This document shows, piece after piece, positions 35,282-44,901 of a stretch of DNA of 64,000 bases (position 1 is the first letter of the stretch; every line of letters starts with the position of its first letter). Made by a program: the position numbers and the translations under genes. The DNA is taken from NCBI GenBank assembly GCA_046541195.1, contig JBKHDT010000006.1:6508-70507 (forward strand), in the 5' to 3' direction. This DNA is from JBKHDT01 sp046541195 (GTDB lineage: Bacteria > Pseudomonadota > Gammaproteobacteria > Halothiobacillales > Halothiobacillaceae). Below the pieces are notes generated by a model, which saw nothing but the letters and a program-made list of their open reading frames with translations, did no database searches and was not told where the DNA came from.

Positions 35282-35309
35282 CGGGACCCGGTGCGGTCAC
35301 CGGGTCCCG
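35282..35309. terminator. Perfect 12-bp hairpin between convergent metR and diguanylate cyclase genes
   Basis: CGGGACCCGGTG (35282-35293) and CACCGGGTCCCG (35298-35309) pair perfectly around the 4-base loop CGGT. The location between two convergent stops suggests a shared transcript end, but no T-tract flanks it on either side, so it may block RNA decay rather than terminate by itself. Confidence 0.55.
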
Positions 35310-35318
35310 CTCCTCCGG

Positions 35319-36701
35319 TCAGGCGCCGACGCAGCGGTTTCTGCCCTCGGACTTGGCACGGTACAGCGCGCTGTCCGCCCGCTCGAAGGTATCCTCGATG
35401 CCCTCGCCCTGGCGATGCTCGGTGATGCCGCAGGACAGCGTGATGCGGATGGGGTCGGTCTTGAACCGGAAGGGCGTGTTGGCAATTTCCTCGCGCATGC
35501 GGTCGACCACCGGCAGGGCGTGTTCCAGGCTGGTCTTCGGCAGCAGCATGACGAACTCCTCGCCCCCGAACCGGGCCACCATGTCGACCTCGCGAACCAG
35601 CTTGGCCAGGCGGCGCCCGACGACATAAAGTGCCTTGTCCCCAGCCTTGTGGCCAAAGTTGTCATTGACCTGCTTGAACAGGTCAATGTCCCAGATCGCC
35701 AGGCACAGCGGGGTGTGTTCCCGCTTTCTGCGCGCCAGTTCCAGGCGGACCCTTTCCTCGAAGGCCAGCCGGTTTGGCAGGCCGGTCAGCGTATCGCGCA
35801 GCAGTCGTTCGCGGCTCTCGTCGAGGCTGGTCTTCAAGGATGCCGTTTCATGCTCCAGATGGCGCACGTGCGTCCGCAGCTTCTGGTTCTCTGCTTCCGC
35901 CTCCGCAACGCGCTTCTGGTCCGCCTGGCGATATTCGGCCACGTGCTTGCGAATCCGGCCGAGTCTTTCCTGAACGGCGGATTTCAGCGTGCTCAGTTCG
36001 GTTGCCTGGTCGACCTCGGCACCGATATCGGCAACTTGTCGGTTGACCGCTTCGTCGAGGGCGGATGATGCATCTCGCTGGCTGCTCAGGCGATCCTGCT
36101 CGGTGGCCGCGTGCCGGTCGATGTCTCCGAGCGTGTGGGTGACCTGCTTGAGAAAGCTCGCCAGGTCGTTCTTTTCGGACTCGACCTGACGCCGCATGTC
36201 GTTGACCAACATGGCCGCCCGGTCGATCAGAACGCTTGTGACGGTATTGTCGGACTCGCTGGCCAATTGCTCGATCAGCCGGCTGCGGCGCTTTTCCAGC
36301 TCTTCGGTGAAGGCAATCCGCTCCAGCATGACGGAGAGCAGCTGGCGCGTCTGGCGATTGCGTTCCGCCACGGACGGCTCCATGGCGGACGGGAGGCTGT
36401 CCTGTTCGCTTTCGATGGCCGCATTCGCCTCGACCACCCGGATGGACTCGATAATCTCCGAGACGCCCGCGGTCAGCACGCGCCACGGCAGCTTGCCTTC
36501 CTCGGCAGCACGCACCTGCTCGCGCAGGCTCCGGACGGGCTCTTCGAGCTCCGGATAGGCCTTGTCGACCGCAAGTGACAGCTTGCCCAGCATCTGTCGC
36601 GTCAGTCGTTCGGCCTGCTCCAGGTCGCCCTCGAGTTTGCCGAACTCGTCGAGCAGGGACTGGTATTTTTCCCGCAGTGCCTGTTGCTCGCGTTCATCCA
36701 T
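35319..36701 (-). CDS. Diguanylate cyclase with long coiled-coil N-terminus
   Basis: A 460-residue soluble protein. Residues 1-290 are helical and heptad-like with no membrane segment; residues 300-460 form a GGDEF domain (DTLTGLPNRLAFEERV, DIDLFKQVNDNFGH) with active-site GGEEF at 379-383. An RxxD product-inhibition site (REVD, 370-373) stands five residues before it, so the enzyme is probably active and feedback-controlled by cyclic di-GMP. The input signal is unknown. The start at 36701 is preferred over an ATG 33 bases upstream. Confidence 0.9.
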   Translation of the reverse strand: MDEREQQALREKYQSLLDEFGKLEGDLEQAERLTRQMLGKLSLAVDKAYPELEEPVRSLREQVRAAEEGKLPWRVLTAGVSEIIESIRVVEANAAIESEQDSLPSAMEPSVAERNRQTRQLLSVMLERIAFTEELEKRRSRLIEQLASESDNTVTSVLIDRAAMLVNDMRRQVESEKNDLASFLKQVTHTLGDIDRHAATEQDRLSSQRDASSALDEAVNRQVADIGAEVDQATELSTLKSAVQERLGRIRKHVAEYRQADQKRVAEAEAENQKLRTHVRHLEHETASLKTSLDESRERLLRDTLTGLPNRLAFEERVRLELARRKREHTPLCLAIWDIDLFKQVNDNFGHKAGDKALYVVGRRLAKLVREVDMVARFGGEEFVMLLPKTSLEHALPVVDRMREEIANTPFRFKTDPIRITLSCGITEHRQGEGIEDTFERADSALYRAKSEGRNRCVGA

Positions 36702-36858
36702 GCCCTGTGACCCTCTCAAGAAAACCTCGAACAAACCCCTCCACGGGCGCGCCAGGCCGCCGGCGACCGTCGTGCGGATGCCCAGTGCACGGGGGCACGA
36801 CCCCCAGGTCCCGAGGCCCCCAAAAGGCGCTGTGGATGCTCAGGGAAAGCCGCTCCGG

Positions 36859-37587
36859 TCAGGGCGTGCGTTCCAGGCCGATCCGCTTCACTTGCGCCTC
36901 GATCCAGTCGCGGGTTTCGGCATTGACCTCTTCGGCCGTGCGTCCGGCGGTCTCGATGGGCGGGCCGATCACCACGTCAATCGTACCGGAATGTTTCTGC
37001 AGCCCCTTCCGGGGCCAGAAGATCCCGGAGTTCAGCGCAACCGGAATGACCGGCCGACCGCTGGCCACGGCGACCGCGGCGCCGCCGATCCGGTAGTTCG
37101 GTTCGGTGCCCGGTGCCTGTCTGGTGCCCTCCGGGAAGATCACCACGTCCCGTCCCTGGGCCAGGGCATCGCGGGACTGCACGATCATGTCCCTGAGCGC
37201 CTTGCGGCCTGCCGCGCGGTCGATGGCGATCGGCCCGATGGCAGCCAGCCCCCAGCCGAATACCGGGATCTTCAGCAGTTCCCGCTTCAGCACGAAGGCC
37301 GGGTAGTGCAGCAGCGACGGGAAAAAAAAGGTTTCCCAGGTCGACTGGTGCTTGGCCAGGATCAGCCGTCCCGATCCGGCCGGCGGCAGGTTCTCGGTGC
37401 CCGTGACGCGCCAGTGCAGACCGAGCGTGACTCTGGCCCACCACAGGACGAAACGCCCCCAGCGATACAGTAGACGATACCGGAAATGAAACGGCAGCAA
37501 CGGACTGATCGCGACGACCGGCAGCATCACGATCAGGGTGAGTATCTTGCCTGCCAGAAACGCCAGTGCGCGCGCGGTGGTCATCAT
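36859..37587 (-). CDS. plsC: 1-acyl-sn-glycerol-3-phosphate acyltransferase
   Basis: A 242-residue acyltransferase making phosphatidic acid from lysophosphatidic acid. It has an N-terminal hydrophobic segment (ILTLIVMLPVVAISPLL), the catalytic block ILAKHQSTWETFFFP (an HX4E variant common in proteobacteria), and the substrate loop VIFPEGTRQAPG. It lies 18 bp after glyS on the same strand, a common gammaproteobacterial arrangement. Confidence 0.93.
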   Translation of the reverse strand: MMTTARALAFLAGKILTLIVMLPVVAISPLLPFHFRYRLLYRWGRFVLWWARVTLGLHWRVTGTENLPPAGSGRLILAKHQSTWETFFFPSLLHYPAFVLKRELLKIPVFGWGLAAIGPIAIDRAAGRKALRDMIVQSRDALAQGRDVVIFPEGTRQAPGTEPNYRIGGAAVAVASGRPVIPVALNSGIFWPRKGLQKHSGTIDVVIGPPIETAGRTAEEVNAETRDWIEAQVKRIGLERTP

Positions 37588-37605
37588 GATCCCCGCCCGT
37601 CGCGG

Positions 37606-39714
37606 TCAGCCGCCGGAAACCAGCGACAGGTCGGCCGTGCGCAGGAACAGCGCCGCCAGTCGATTGAGCAGCGCGATCCGGTTGGCGCGCAGCTTCGGGT
37701 CTTCGGCCATCACCATGACCTGGTCGAAGAAGGCGTCCACCTCGTCGCGCAGATGCGCCAGCCGCGACAGTGCGGCCGTGTAGTCGCCCGCCGAGAATAG
37801 GGGCGCGGTCTCGCCTTCCAGCGCCACCAGCCGCCGGTACAGGACCTGCTCTGCCGGGTCGGCCAGGCGGTCTTCATCCACGGCGGCCAGGTCGCTCGGA
37901 AAGGCGCCGGAATCATCGCCCGATTTGCGCAGAATATTGTGAATCCGCTTGTTGGCGGCGGCCAGCGCCTCGGCCTGCGGCAGGGCGAGGAACGCGTTGA
38001 CTGCCTCGACGCGCCGGTGAAAGTCGTGCGGTGCCGAGGGCCGGACCGCCGCCACGGCGTCGAAGACATCGTGGCGTATGCCGCGGTCGAGATAATAGGC
38101 CCGCAGCCGCTCGGTCATGAAGTCGAAGACCACGTTGACTGCGCCCGGTGCGCCGGCCACCCGCTCCGAGAGCGCGGCGGCGGCCTCCTCGAGCAGTTCG
38201 TGCAGATCCAGATCCAGCTTCCGCTCGATGAGGATGCGCAGCACCCCGAGCGCAGCGCGGCGCAGCGCGAACGGGTCCTTGGCGCCTGTCGGCCCCTGTC
38301 CGATGGCAAAGATGCCCACCAGCGTGTCCAGCCTGTCGGCCAGCGCGAGAGCCTGCGCGACCGGGCCGGCGGGCAGCGCATCACCGGCCCGGCGGGGCAG
38401 GTACTGCTCGTCGAGCGCCTGGACGACCTCGGCATGCTCGCCCTCCAGTTCGGCCAGGTAGCGGCCCACGATGCCCTGAAGCTCGGGAAATTCTCCGACC
38501 ATGCTGGTCTGCAGGTCGCACCGGGACAGGAGGGCCGCCCGCCTTGCGAGGTTCGGGCTCGCGTCCAGTCGGCTGGCAATCAGCGCGCACAGTGGCGCGA
38601 CCCGCCCGACCTTGTCCCGGATGGTCCCGAGGCGCTCCTGGAAGATTACGTGGCCAAGACGCTCAAGATGGCTTTCGAGCGGGTGCCGGCGGTCCTCCTT
38701 CCAGAAGAACTCCGCGTCCGCGAATCGTGGCCGGATCACCCGTTCATTGCCGGCACGCACCTGGGCGGGGTCGCGGCTGTCGATATTGGCCACCGTGATG
38801 AAGTGCGGCATCAGTGCCCCGTTGCCATCGACCACCGGGAAGTATTTCTGGTTGTCCTGCATGGTGTGCATCAGCGCCTCGGCCGGCACCTCCAGAAAAT
38901 GCGACTCGAAGCTGCCACAAATGGCGACCGGCCACTCCACCAGCGCTGTCACCTCGTCGAGCAGGTCCTCCTCGATCACCGCCCGGCCGCCGATTTCCTG
39001 CGCCAGGGATTCGACCTGCACGCGAATCGCGTCCCGTCGCTGCGCAAAGTCGGCCAGCACGTGTCCGCGGGTTTCCAGCAGCCTGGCATAGTCCGCCGGG
39101 CGTTCGACGTATAGCGGATCGGGGTGGTGGAACCGGTGTCCCCGGGTCTGGCGACCGCTGGCGATGCCCAGGATTTCGGCCTCGATTGTCCGGTCCCCGA
39201 GCAGGAGCACCACCCAGTGCACCGGGCGGACGAATTCCTCGGTGCCGGCCCCCCAGCGCATCCGCTTGGGAATCGGCAGCCTGTGCAGCGCCTGCCGGAC
39301 GATTTCCGGGATCATGGCTTCGGCCGGCTGACCCGGTTCGACATGGCGGTGGATCATCCAGGCGCCCTTGTCCGTTTCCAGGCGCTCGAGCTGTTCGACC
39401 GCCACGTTGCAGGAGCGGGCGAATCCCTGCAGGGCCCGGGTCGGGTTGCCTTCCTCGTCGAAGGCGGCCGCCACGGCAGGCCCCCGGCGCTCCTGCGGCC
39501 GCTCGGGCGTGCTGGTGGCCACGCCTTCAACCAGCACCGCCAGCCGGCGTGGAGCCGCATAACCGCGGTGTCCCTGGGGCGACAGGCCCGCATCGGCCAG
39601 GCCATTGATCACTTCGTCCGTGAAGACTGCGCTCAGCCGGCTCAGGGCCTTGGGCGGCAGTTCCTCGGTGCCGATCTCGATCAGCAGGTCGCAGCGTTGT
39701 GTCATTTCGGTCAT
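37606..39714 (-). CDS. glyS: Glycyl-tRNA synthetase, beta subunit
   Basis: The 702-residue beta subunit of the bacterial alpha2-beta2 enzyme. It begins CDLLIEIGTEELPPKALSRL, the standard GlyS opening, and contains VEWPVAICGSFESHFLEVPAEAL-like text near residue 290, QDNQKYFPVVD, and a late anticodon-binding region with ADRLDTLVGIFAIGQGPTGAKDPFALRRAA-like wording. Two close starts exist (39714 and 39705). glyQ ends 22 bp upstream. Confidence 0.95.
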   Translation of the reverse strand: MTEMTQRCDLLIEIGTEELPPKALSRLSAVFTDEVINGLADAGLSPQGHRGYAAPRRLAVLVEGVATSTPERPQERRGPAVAAAFDEEGNPTRALQGFARSCNVAVEQLERLETDKGAWMIHRHVEPGQPAEAMIPEIVRQALHRLPIPKRMRWGAGTEEFVRPVHWVVLLLGDRTIEAEILGIASGRQTRGHRFHHPDPLYVERPADYARLLETRGHVLADFAQRRDAIRVQVESLAQEIGGRAVIEEDLLDEVTALVEWPVAICGSFESHFLEVPAEALMHTMQDNQKYFPVVDGNGALMPHFITVANIDSRDPAQVRAGNERVIRPRFADAEFFWKEDRRHPLESHLERLGHVIFQERLGTIRDKVGRVAPLCALIASRLDASPNLARRAALLSRCDLQTSMVGEFPELQGIVGRYLAELEGEHAEVVQALDEQYLPRRAGDALPAGPVAQALALADRLDTLVGIFAIGQGPTGAKDPFALRRAALGVLRILIERKLDLDLHELLEEAAAALSERVAGAPGAVNVVFDFMTERLRAYYLDRGIRHDVFDAVAAVRPSAPHDFHRRVEAVNAFLALPQAEALAAANKRIHNILRKSGDDSGAFPSDLAAVDEDRLADPAEQVLYRRLVALEGETAPLFSAGDYTAALSRLAHLRDEVDAFFDQVMVMAEDPKLRANRIALLNRLAALFLRTADLSLVSGG

Positions 39715-39736
39715 GGGGTGTTTCGACTCGTGCGGA

Positions 39737-40645
39737 TCAGCAATCGCGGGCGCACATGGGGAAGCCGAGCTTCTCCCGGGCGGCATGGTAGGCCTGGGCG
39801 ACGGAGCGGGCCATCTGGCGGACGCGCAGGATGTAGCGTTGACGTTCGGTGACCGAGATCGCCCGGCGTGCATCGAGCAGGTTGAACGAATGTGATGCCT
39901 TGAGCACCTGCTCGTAGGCCGGCAAAGGCAAGTCGGCCTCGATCAGCCGGCTGCAGTCGCGTGCGCACTGCTCGAACAGGCTGAACAGGAACTGCGTGTC
40001 GGCGTGCTCGAAATTGTAGGTCGACTGCTCGACCTCGTTCTGGTGATAGACGTCGCCGTAGGTGATCACCCCGGCCTCGGAGCGAGACCAGACCAGGTCG
40101 TACACGTTCTCGACATGCTGCATGTACATGGCCAGCCGCTCAAGTCCGTAGGTGATCTCGCCGGACACCGGGTGGCAGTCCAGCCCGCCGACCTGCTGGA
40201 AGTAGGTGAACTGGGTCACTTCCATCCCGTTGAGCCACACTTCCCAGCCCAGTCCCCAGGCCCCGAGCGTGGGGGATTCCCAGTTGTCCTCGACGAAGCG
40301 GATGTCGTGGGTGAGCGGGTCGAAGCCCAGCATGCGCAGCGAGTCGAGGTAGAGCGCCTGGATCTCCGGCGGTGACGGCTTGAGCAAGACCTGGAACTGG
40401 TAGTAATGCTGCAATCGGTTGGGATTGTCGCCGTAGCGCCCGTCGGTGGGACGGCGCGAGGGCTGGACATAGGCGGCGCGCCAGGGTTCCGGACCGATCG
40501 AGCGCAGGAACGTGGCCGGGTGAAACGTGCCGGCCCCGACTTCCATGTCCAGCGGTTGAAGCACGGCGCAGCCCTGGCCGGCCCAGAAGTCCTGCAGGGC
40601 GAGAATCAGCCCCTGGAAGGTTGTCAGATCAAATTTGCTCGACAT
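39737..40645 (-). CDS. glyQ: Glycyl-tRNA synthetase, alpha subunit
   Basis: The 302-residue catalytic alpha subunit, with FQGLILALQDFWAGQGCA, QPLDMEVGAGTFHPATFL, VQPSRRPTDGRYG and QYFQFQVLLKP-type text, all diagnostic for GlyQ. It charges tRNA-Gly with the beta subunit encoded next. A TATACT -10-like box lies on the minus strand at 40693-40688, about 40 bases before the ATG; no clear -35 is seen. Confidence 0.96.
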   Translation of the reverse strand: MSSKFDLTTFQGLILALQDFWAGQGCAVLQPLDMEVGAGTFHPATFLRSIGPEPWRAAYVQPSRRPTDGRYGDNPNRLQHYYQFQVLLKPSPPEIQALYLDSLRMLGFDPLTHDIRFVEDNWESPTLGAWGLGWEVWLNGMEVTQFTYFQQVGGLDCHPVSGEITYGLERLAMYMQHVENVYDLVWSRSEAGVITYGDVYHQNEVEQSTYNFEHADTQFLFSLFEQCARDCSRLIEADLPLPAYEQVLKASHSFNLLDARRAISVTERQRYILRVRQMARSVAQAYHAAREKLGFPMCARDC

Positions 40646-40777
40646 GGTGCCGCTCGGTTGAACCCGGTTTGCATCAAGGGGCCCAAGAGTATACGGAAAA
40701 GCGACGGGAATACCGAGTGCGCCCATCCGGTACAATCGGCGCCTGTTGCGTCCGTCCTGCTCCGGAGTCCCACATCC

Positions 40778-41542
40778 GTGTTCTCGAAAATTCTGTCTTC
40801 ATTCGGCCGTCGCCCGCCGGCGCGCCTGGCGCTGGACGACGCCCTGTGGCACGAGGTGGTCGTTGCCGTGCCCCTGCTGGCCGCCCGCCCGCCGGAAGAA
40901 CGACAAGGGCTGCGCGAGATGGTGGAGCGGTTCCTGGCACGGAAGGGCTTTTTTGGCGGTGACGGCTTCGAGCCGACCCTGCCCATGGCCGTGCAGGTCG
41001 CCGCGCTGGCCTGCCTGCCGGTGCTGCACCTGGGTGACCACTGGCTGGACGCGGTGTTCGAGGTGGTCCTGTATCCCGACCAGTTCGTCCCGACCATCGA
41101 GCACATCGACGAGTTCGGCCTGGTACACGAGGAAACCGAGGCGCGCAGCGGCGAGGCCTGGGAGCACGGAACCCTGGTGCTGTCCTGGCCGGATGTGGAG
41201 GCATCCGGCCGGATGGAGGAAGGGTACAACGTGGTGATCCACGAAATTGCCCATGTGCTGGACATGCGCAACGGGGCCTTCAACGGTTTTCCCCCGATTC
41301 CGGTGAACATGGATGCGGGACGCTGGACCGCGGACTTTACCGAGGCCTTCGAGGCACTCAACCGGGCGATCGACGCGGGCGAAACGCCGGCGATCGATCC
41401 TTATGCAGCCAGCGCGCCGACCGAGTTCTTCGCCGTGGCCAGCGAGTATCATTTCGAGCGGCCGGATATCCTCCGTGCGGCATTCCCGCGGGTCGCCGCG
41501 CAGCTGGCCCGCTTTTACGCGGGGGGCGGGCTGGTGGCCTGA
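40778..41542 (+). CDS. mtfA: Zinc-dependent peptidase MtfA family
   Basis: A 254-residue member of the MtfA (DUF980) family. The zinc site is VVIHEIAHVLDMRNG, with the third ligand probably in PTEFFAVASEYHFE. E. coli MtfA binds the Mlc repressor and has aminopeptidase activity; the partner here is unknown. GTG at 40778 is chosen because the family starts close to it (FSKILSSFGRR) and CGGAG lies before it. A TACAAT box at 40731 may be its -10. Confidence 0.88.
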   Translation: MFSKILSSFGRRPPARLALDDALWHEVVVAVPLLAARPPEERQGLREMVERFLARKGFFGGDGFEPTLPMAVQVAALACLPVLHLGDHWLDAVFEVVLYPDQFVPTIEHIDEFGLVHEETEARSGEAWEHGTLVLSWPDVEASGRMEEGYNVVIHEIAHVLDMRNGAFNGFPPIPVNMDAGRWTADFTEAFEALNRAIDAGETPAIDPYAASAPTEFFAVASEYHFERPDILRAAFPRVAAQLARFYAGGGLVA

Positions 41543-41598
41543 TCGGCAACGCCGCAGCGGCCGGGCGCCGCGCGGCACCACGGAGGCTGGGAACACAG

Positions 41599-42339
41599 GT
41601 GCGTATCTTGTTGAACGCCGATGTCGGCGAAGGGTTCGGGAACTACCGCCTCTGCGACGAGGCGGTGCTGATGCCGCTGATTGACCAGGCGAACGTCGCC
41701 TGCGGCTTTCACGCCGGCGATCCGGTCGTCATGCGTCAGAGCGTGCTGCTGGCGCTGACGCACGGGGTGCGGATCGGGGCGCACCCAGGCTACCCGGACC
41801 TGCAGGGCTTTGGCCGGCGTTCGCTGGCGGTGTCGCCCGGGGAACTGGTGGCCCAGGTCCGCTACCAGGTCGGCGCGCTGGAAGGTATCGTCCGCGCCGA
41901 GGGTGGCAGGCTGGACTACGTCAAGCCGCACGGGGCGCTGTACCACGACATTCTGCGGCATCCGGAGCGCTTCGAGGCGATGCTCGAGGCGCTTGCGGCC
42001 CTGGCCTTCGATCACCCGCTCGGGCTGATGGTGATGGCCGGCCCGGCCGGGGAGGCGCTGGATCGCGCGCGCGCCGAGGCCCTGGGCGTGCCGCTGCTGT
42101 TCGAGGCATTTGCCGACCGGGCCTACGGGGCCGACGGGCGGCTGACGCCCCGCGATCAGCCGGGCGCGTGCCTGGACGACGCGGAGGCGGTAGTGCGTCA
42201 GGTGCGGGCGCTGGTGCGAGGCGAGCCATTGCCCGGCCTGGGACGGCCGGTGCGTGCCGATTCACTCTGTCTGCACGGCGATCACCCGCGATCCGCGACG
42301 CTGGCACAGGCGGTTCGCGCGGCACTGGAGCCGGGGTGA
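41599..42339 (+). CDS. pxpA: 5-oxoprolinase subunit A (LamB/YcsF family)
   Basis: A 246-residue protein with LLNADVGEGFGNYRL near the start, NVACGFHAGDP, IGAHPGYPDLQGFGRR and VKPHGALYHDI, the signature blocks of PxpA. With PxpB and PxpC it hydrolyses 5-oxoproline to glutamate using ATP. It starts with GTG and its stop overlaps the pxpB start (TGATG). No pxpC gene is nearby. Confidence 0.93.
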   Translation: MRILLNADVGEGFGNYRLCDEAVLMPLIDQANVACGFHAGDPVVMRQSVLLALTHGVRIGAHPGYPDLQGFGRRSLAVSPGELVAQVRYQVGALEGIVRAEGGRLDYVKPHGALYHDILRHPERFEAMLEALAALAFDHPLGLMVMAGPAGEALDRARAEALGVPLLFEAFADRAYGADGRLTPRDQPGACLDDAEAVVRQVRALVRGEPLPGLGRPVRADSLCLHGDHPRSATLAQAVRAALEPG

Positions 42340-43007
42340 TGGCTGCCTGGCGGGTGCCCGAGATCACGGCCGCCGGGCTTGACGGCCTGATGCTGCGCTA
42401 TCCCGAGCCCGTGGGCGAGTCCTTGCTGGCCCAGCTCCAGGCCACGGCCAAGTCCCTGCGGGCGCGCCCGGATTACCGGGAAGTCGTTCCTGGCTATGCG
42501 ACGATCTACCTTCGCCTGTCCGACCCGGCCGTCACGCAGGCAGAGGCCGGCAACCGGTTGCGTGAACGGCTTGCGGCCCTGCATGCCGGCGCCCTGCCCG
42601 AGCTGGCCAGCGGTCGGCTGCACGAGCTGCCGGTGCGTTACGGGGGGCGTGACGGACCGGATCTGGAACGGGTCGCGGCGCAATCCGGTCTCTCGTCGGC
42701 GGAGGTGATCGAGCGACATGCCGGGCAGACCTATCGCGTATACGCCGTGGGTTTCATGCCGGGGTTCGCCTATCTGGGGCTGGTCGATCGGGCAATCGCG
42801 GTCCCGCGGCTTGAAACGCCCCGGTCCCGGGTTCCTGCCGGCTCGGTGGCTCTGGCCGACCGGCAGACGGCGGTGTACCCTGCGGCCAGCCCCGGCGGCT
42901 GGAACCTGATCGGGCACTGTGCGCTGCCGCTCTTTGAGCGGCGGGCCATGCGCGGACTTCTGGGTCATGCCGACCGGGTGCGCTTCGTGCCGGCCGGCCG
43001 GGGCTGA
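42339..43007 (+). CDS. pxpB: 5-oxoprolinase subunit B (KipI family)
   Basis: A 222-residue protein with LPVRYGGRDGPDLERVA, VGFMPGFAYLG, RLETPRSRVPAGSVAL and YPAASPGGWNLIG, the standard KipI/PxpB set. It is coupled to pxpA. The usual third subunit PxpC (KipA), which often follows or is fused, is missing; the next gene is an unrelated ABC ATPase. Confidence 0.92.
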   Translation: MAAWRVPEITAAGLDGLMLRYPEPVGESLLAQLQATAKSLRARPDYREVVPGYATIYLRLSDPAVTQAEAGNRLRERLAALHAGALPELASGRLHELPVRYGGRDGPDLERVAAQSGLSSAEVIERHAGQTYRVYAVGFMPGFAYLGLVDRAIAVPRLETPRSRVPAGSVALADRQTAVYPAASPGGWNLIGHCALPLFERRAMRGLLGHADRVRFVPAGRG

Positions 43008-43031
43008 ACGACAAGTGGGGAATGACAGGCG

Positions 43032-43943
43032 ATGGATGCGATCGTGACCGCCCGGGGGCTGACCCGTCGCTACGGCTCGTTCGTGGCCGTGGACGGCATC
43101 GACTTCGACATTCCACGCGGGCGCTGCTTCGGCTTTCTGGGGCCCAACGGGGCCGGCAAGACCACCACGCTCAAACTGCTGATGGGGCGCTCCGAACCCG
43201 ATGGCGGGACCCTGACCGTGCTCGGCGCACCCGTGCCGAAGCAGGCCCGCCAGGTTCGGGCGCGCATCGGCCTGGTGCCCCAGAGTGACAACCTGGACCC
43301 GGACTTCTCGGTCCGGGAGAACCTGCGCATGTACGGGCGCTATTTCCGCCTGCCGACTGCCGAGGTGACGGCGCGCATCGACGAATTGCTGGCCTTTGCC
43401 CACCTTGAGGAAAAGGCCGACCAGAAGGTCGAGAATCTCTCCGGCGGCATGAAGCGGCGGCTGACCATCGCGCGCGCGCTGGTCAACGATCCCGAGCTGG
43501 TCATTCTCGACGAGCCGAGCACCGGCCTGGACCCGCAGGTCCGCCATCTGATCTGGGCCCGGCTGGCCGAGCTCAAGGCCCGCGGGGTGACGCTGATCCT
43601 CACCACGCACTACATGGAAGAGGCAGAGCGGCTCTGTGACGAGCTGGTCGTCATGGACCAGGGGCGGATCCTGGAGCAGGGCACTCCGGCCGAGCTGGTG
43701 CGCCGGCATGTCGAGTCGGACGTCATCGAGCTGCGGGGCGCGGTGGAAGCGGCCCTGCTTCCCGAGCTTGAGGCGCGGGGGTGCCGTTGCGAACACCAGG
43801 GTACGGCAGTCTACGCCTACACCACGGAGCCGGCACCGATCCTGTCGCTGCTGGCCGATCGAAACGACCTGGTTGTCATTCATCGGCGGTCGGGCCTTGA
43901 GGATGTGTTTCTCAGGCTGACCGGCAGGGGGCTGCGCGAATGA
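43032..43943 (+). CDS. ABC transporter ATP-binding protein (NodI/CcmA-like)
   Basis: A 303-residue ATPase with Walker A GPNGAGKTTT, signature ENLSGGMKRRLTIARAL, Walker B LVILDEPSTGLDP and switch histidine LTTHYMEEAE, plus the C-terminal extension of exporter-type ATPases of the ABC-2 class. The permease gene overlaps its stop. Cargo unknown; NodIJ-like lipid or polysaccharide export is the usual comparison. Confidence 0.9.
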   Translation: MDAIVTARGLTRRYGSFVAVDGIDFDIPRGRCFGFLGPNGAGKTTTLKLLMGRSEPDGGTLTVLGAPVPKQARQVRARIGLVPQSDNLDPDFSVRENLRMYGRYFRLPTAEVTARIDELLAFAHLEEKADQKVENLSGGMKRRLTIARALVNDPELVILDEPSTGLDPQVRHLIWARLAELKARGVTLILTTHYMEEAERLCDELVVMDQGRILEQGTPAELVRRHVESDVIELRGAVEAALLPELEARGCRCEHQGTAVYAYTTEPAPILSLLADRNDLVVIHRRSGLEDVFLRLTGRGLRE

Positions 43944-44725
43944 GTCGCTCGATCTGGACCCCGCCGGCACTGCGCCCCGACATGCTTGCCGTGGTGCAGC
44001 GCAACTTTCTGGTCTGGCGCAAGCTGCTCGGGCCCGCCATCGCGCTCAACTTCGGCGAGCCGCTGGTGTACCTGCTTGGTCTGGGGCTCGGCCTGGGTCT
44101 GCTGATCGGCGAGGTCGGCGGTATGCCGTATCTTGTGTTCTTAGCCTCGGGGATCGTGGCCTCAAGCGCCATGAACACGGTCAGCTTCGAGGGCATGTAC
44201 TCGGTCTACACGCGCATGGTGCCGCAGAAAACCTATGACGCGTTGATGGCCACACCCCTGACCCTGGACGACATTGTCCTGGGCGAGGCGCTCTGGGCCG
44301 CGGCCAAGGGCGTGATCAGCGCGGCGGCCATCCTGATCGTCGCCGCGCTGCTGGGCGTTGTCCATGGCCCCGCGGCCGCGCTGGCGCTGCCGGTGGTGTT
44401 CCTGATGGGACTGGCCCTGGTGGGTCCGGCCATCATCATGAGCGCGGTGGCCGGCAGTTACGATTTCTTCAGCTACTACTTCGTGCTGGTGGTCACGCCG
44501 ATGTTCATGCTCTGCGGCGTGTTCTTTCCGGTGGAGACCCTGCCGCAGGCCCTGCAGGCAGTGGTCCAGTGGCTGCCCCTGACCCACGCGGTCGAGCTGG
44601 TGCGGGCGCTGGTCATCGGGGTTGCGCCGCCGCGTCCGGTGCTCAACCTGCTGGTGCTGGTCGGCTACGCGTTTGCCGGCCTGTACCTGGCGGTGGTCAT
44701 GGTGCGCCGGCGGCTGCAGGACTGA
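43940..44725 (+). CDS. ABC-2 type transporter permease (NodJ-like)
   Basis: A 261-residue membrane protein with six hydrophobic segments and ABC-2 permease wording (LGLGLGLGLLIGEVGGMPYLVFLASGIV, FMLCGVFFPVETLPQALQ and the closing HAVELVRALVIG). Its start overlaps the ATPase stop by four bases. Substrate cannot be read from sequence. Confidence 0.88.
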   Translation: MSRSIWTPPALRPDMLAVVQRNFLVWRKLLGPAIALNFGEPLVYLLGLGLGLGLLIGEVGGMPYLVFLASGIVASSAMNTVSFEGMYSVYTRMVPQKTYDALMATPLTLDDIVLGEALWAAAKGVISAAAILIVAALLGVVHGPAAALALPVVFLMGLALVGPAIIMSAVAGSYDFFSYYFVLVVTPMFMLCGVFFPVETLPQALQAVVQWLPLTHAVELVRALVIGVAPPRPVLNLLVLVGYAFAGLYLAVVMVRRRLQD

Positions 44726-44901
44726 ACCTGCTCATCCGCGACCGGGCGGGCGGCCTTTTTCCACCAGACCGGGGCACCGCGCCGTCGTGCGCGTCCCGGG
44801 ACGGCCCGCTGGCAGGCGGTGGTCGGACCGGATCTGCTAGAATCGCCCGTCAACCTGTCCACATCCACGCTGAAGGCGACACCTGGTTGCCGGAATCGAG
44901 C

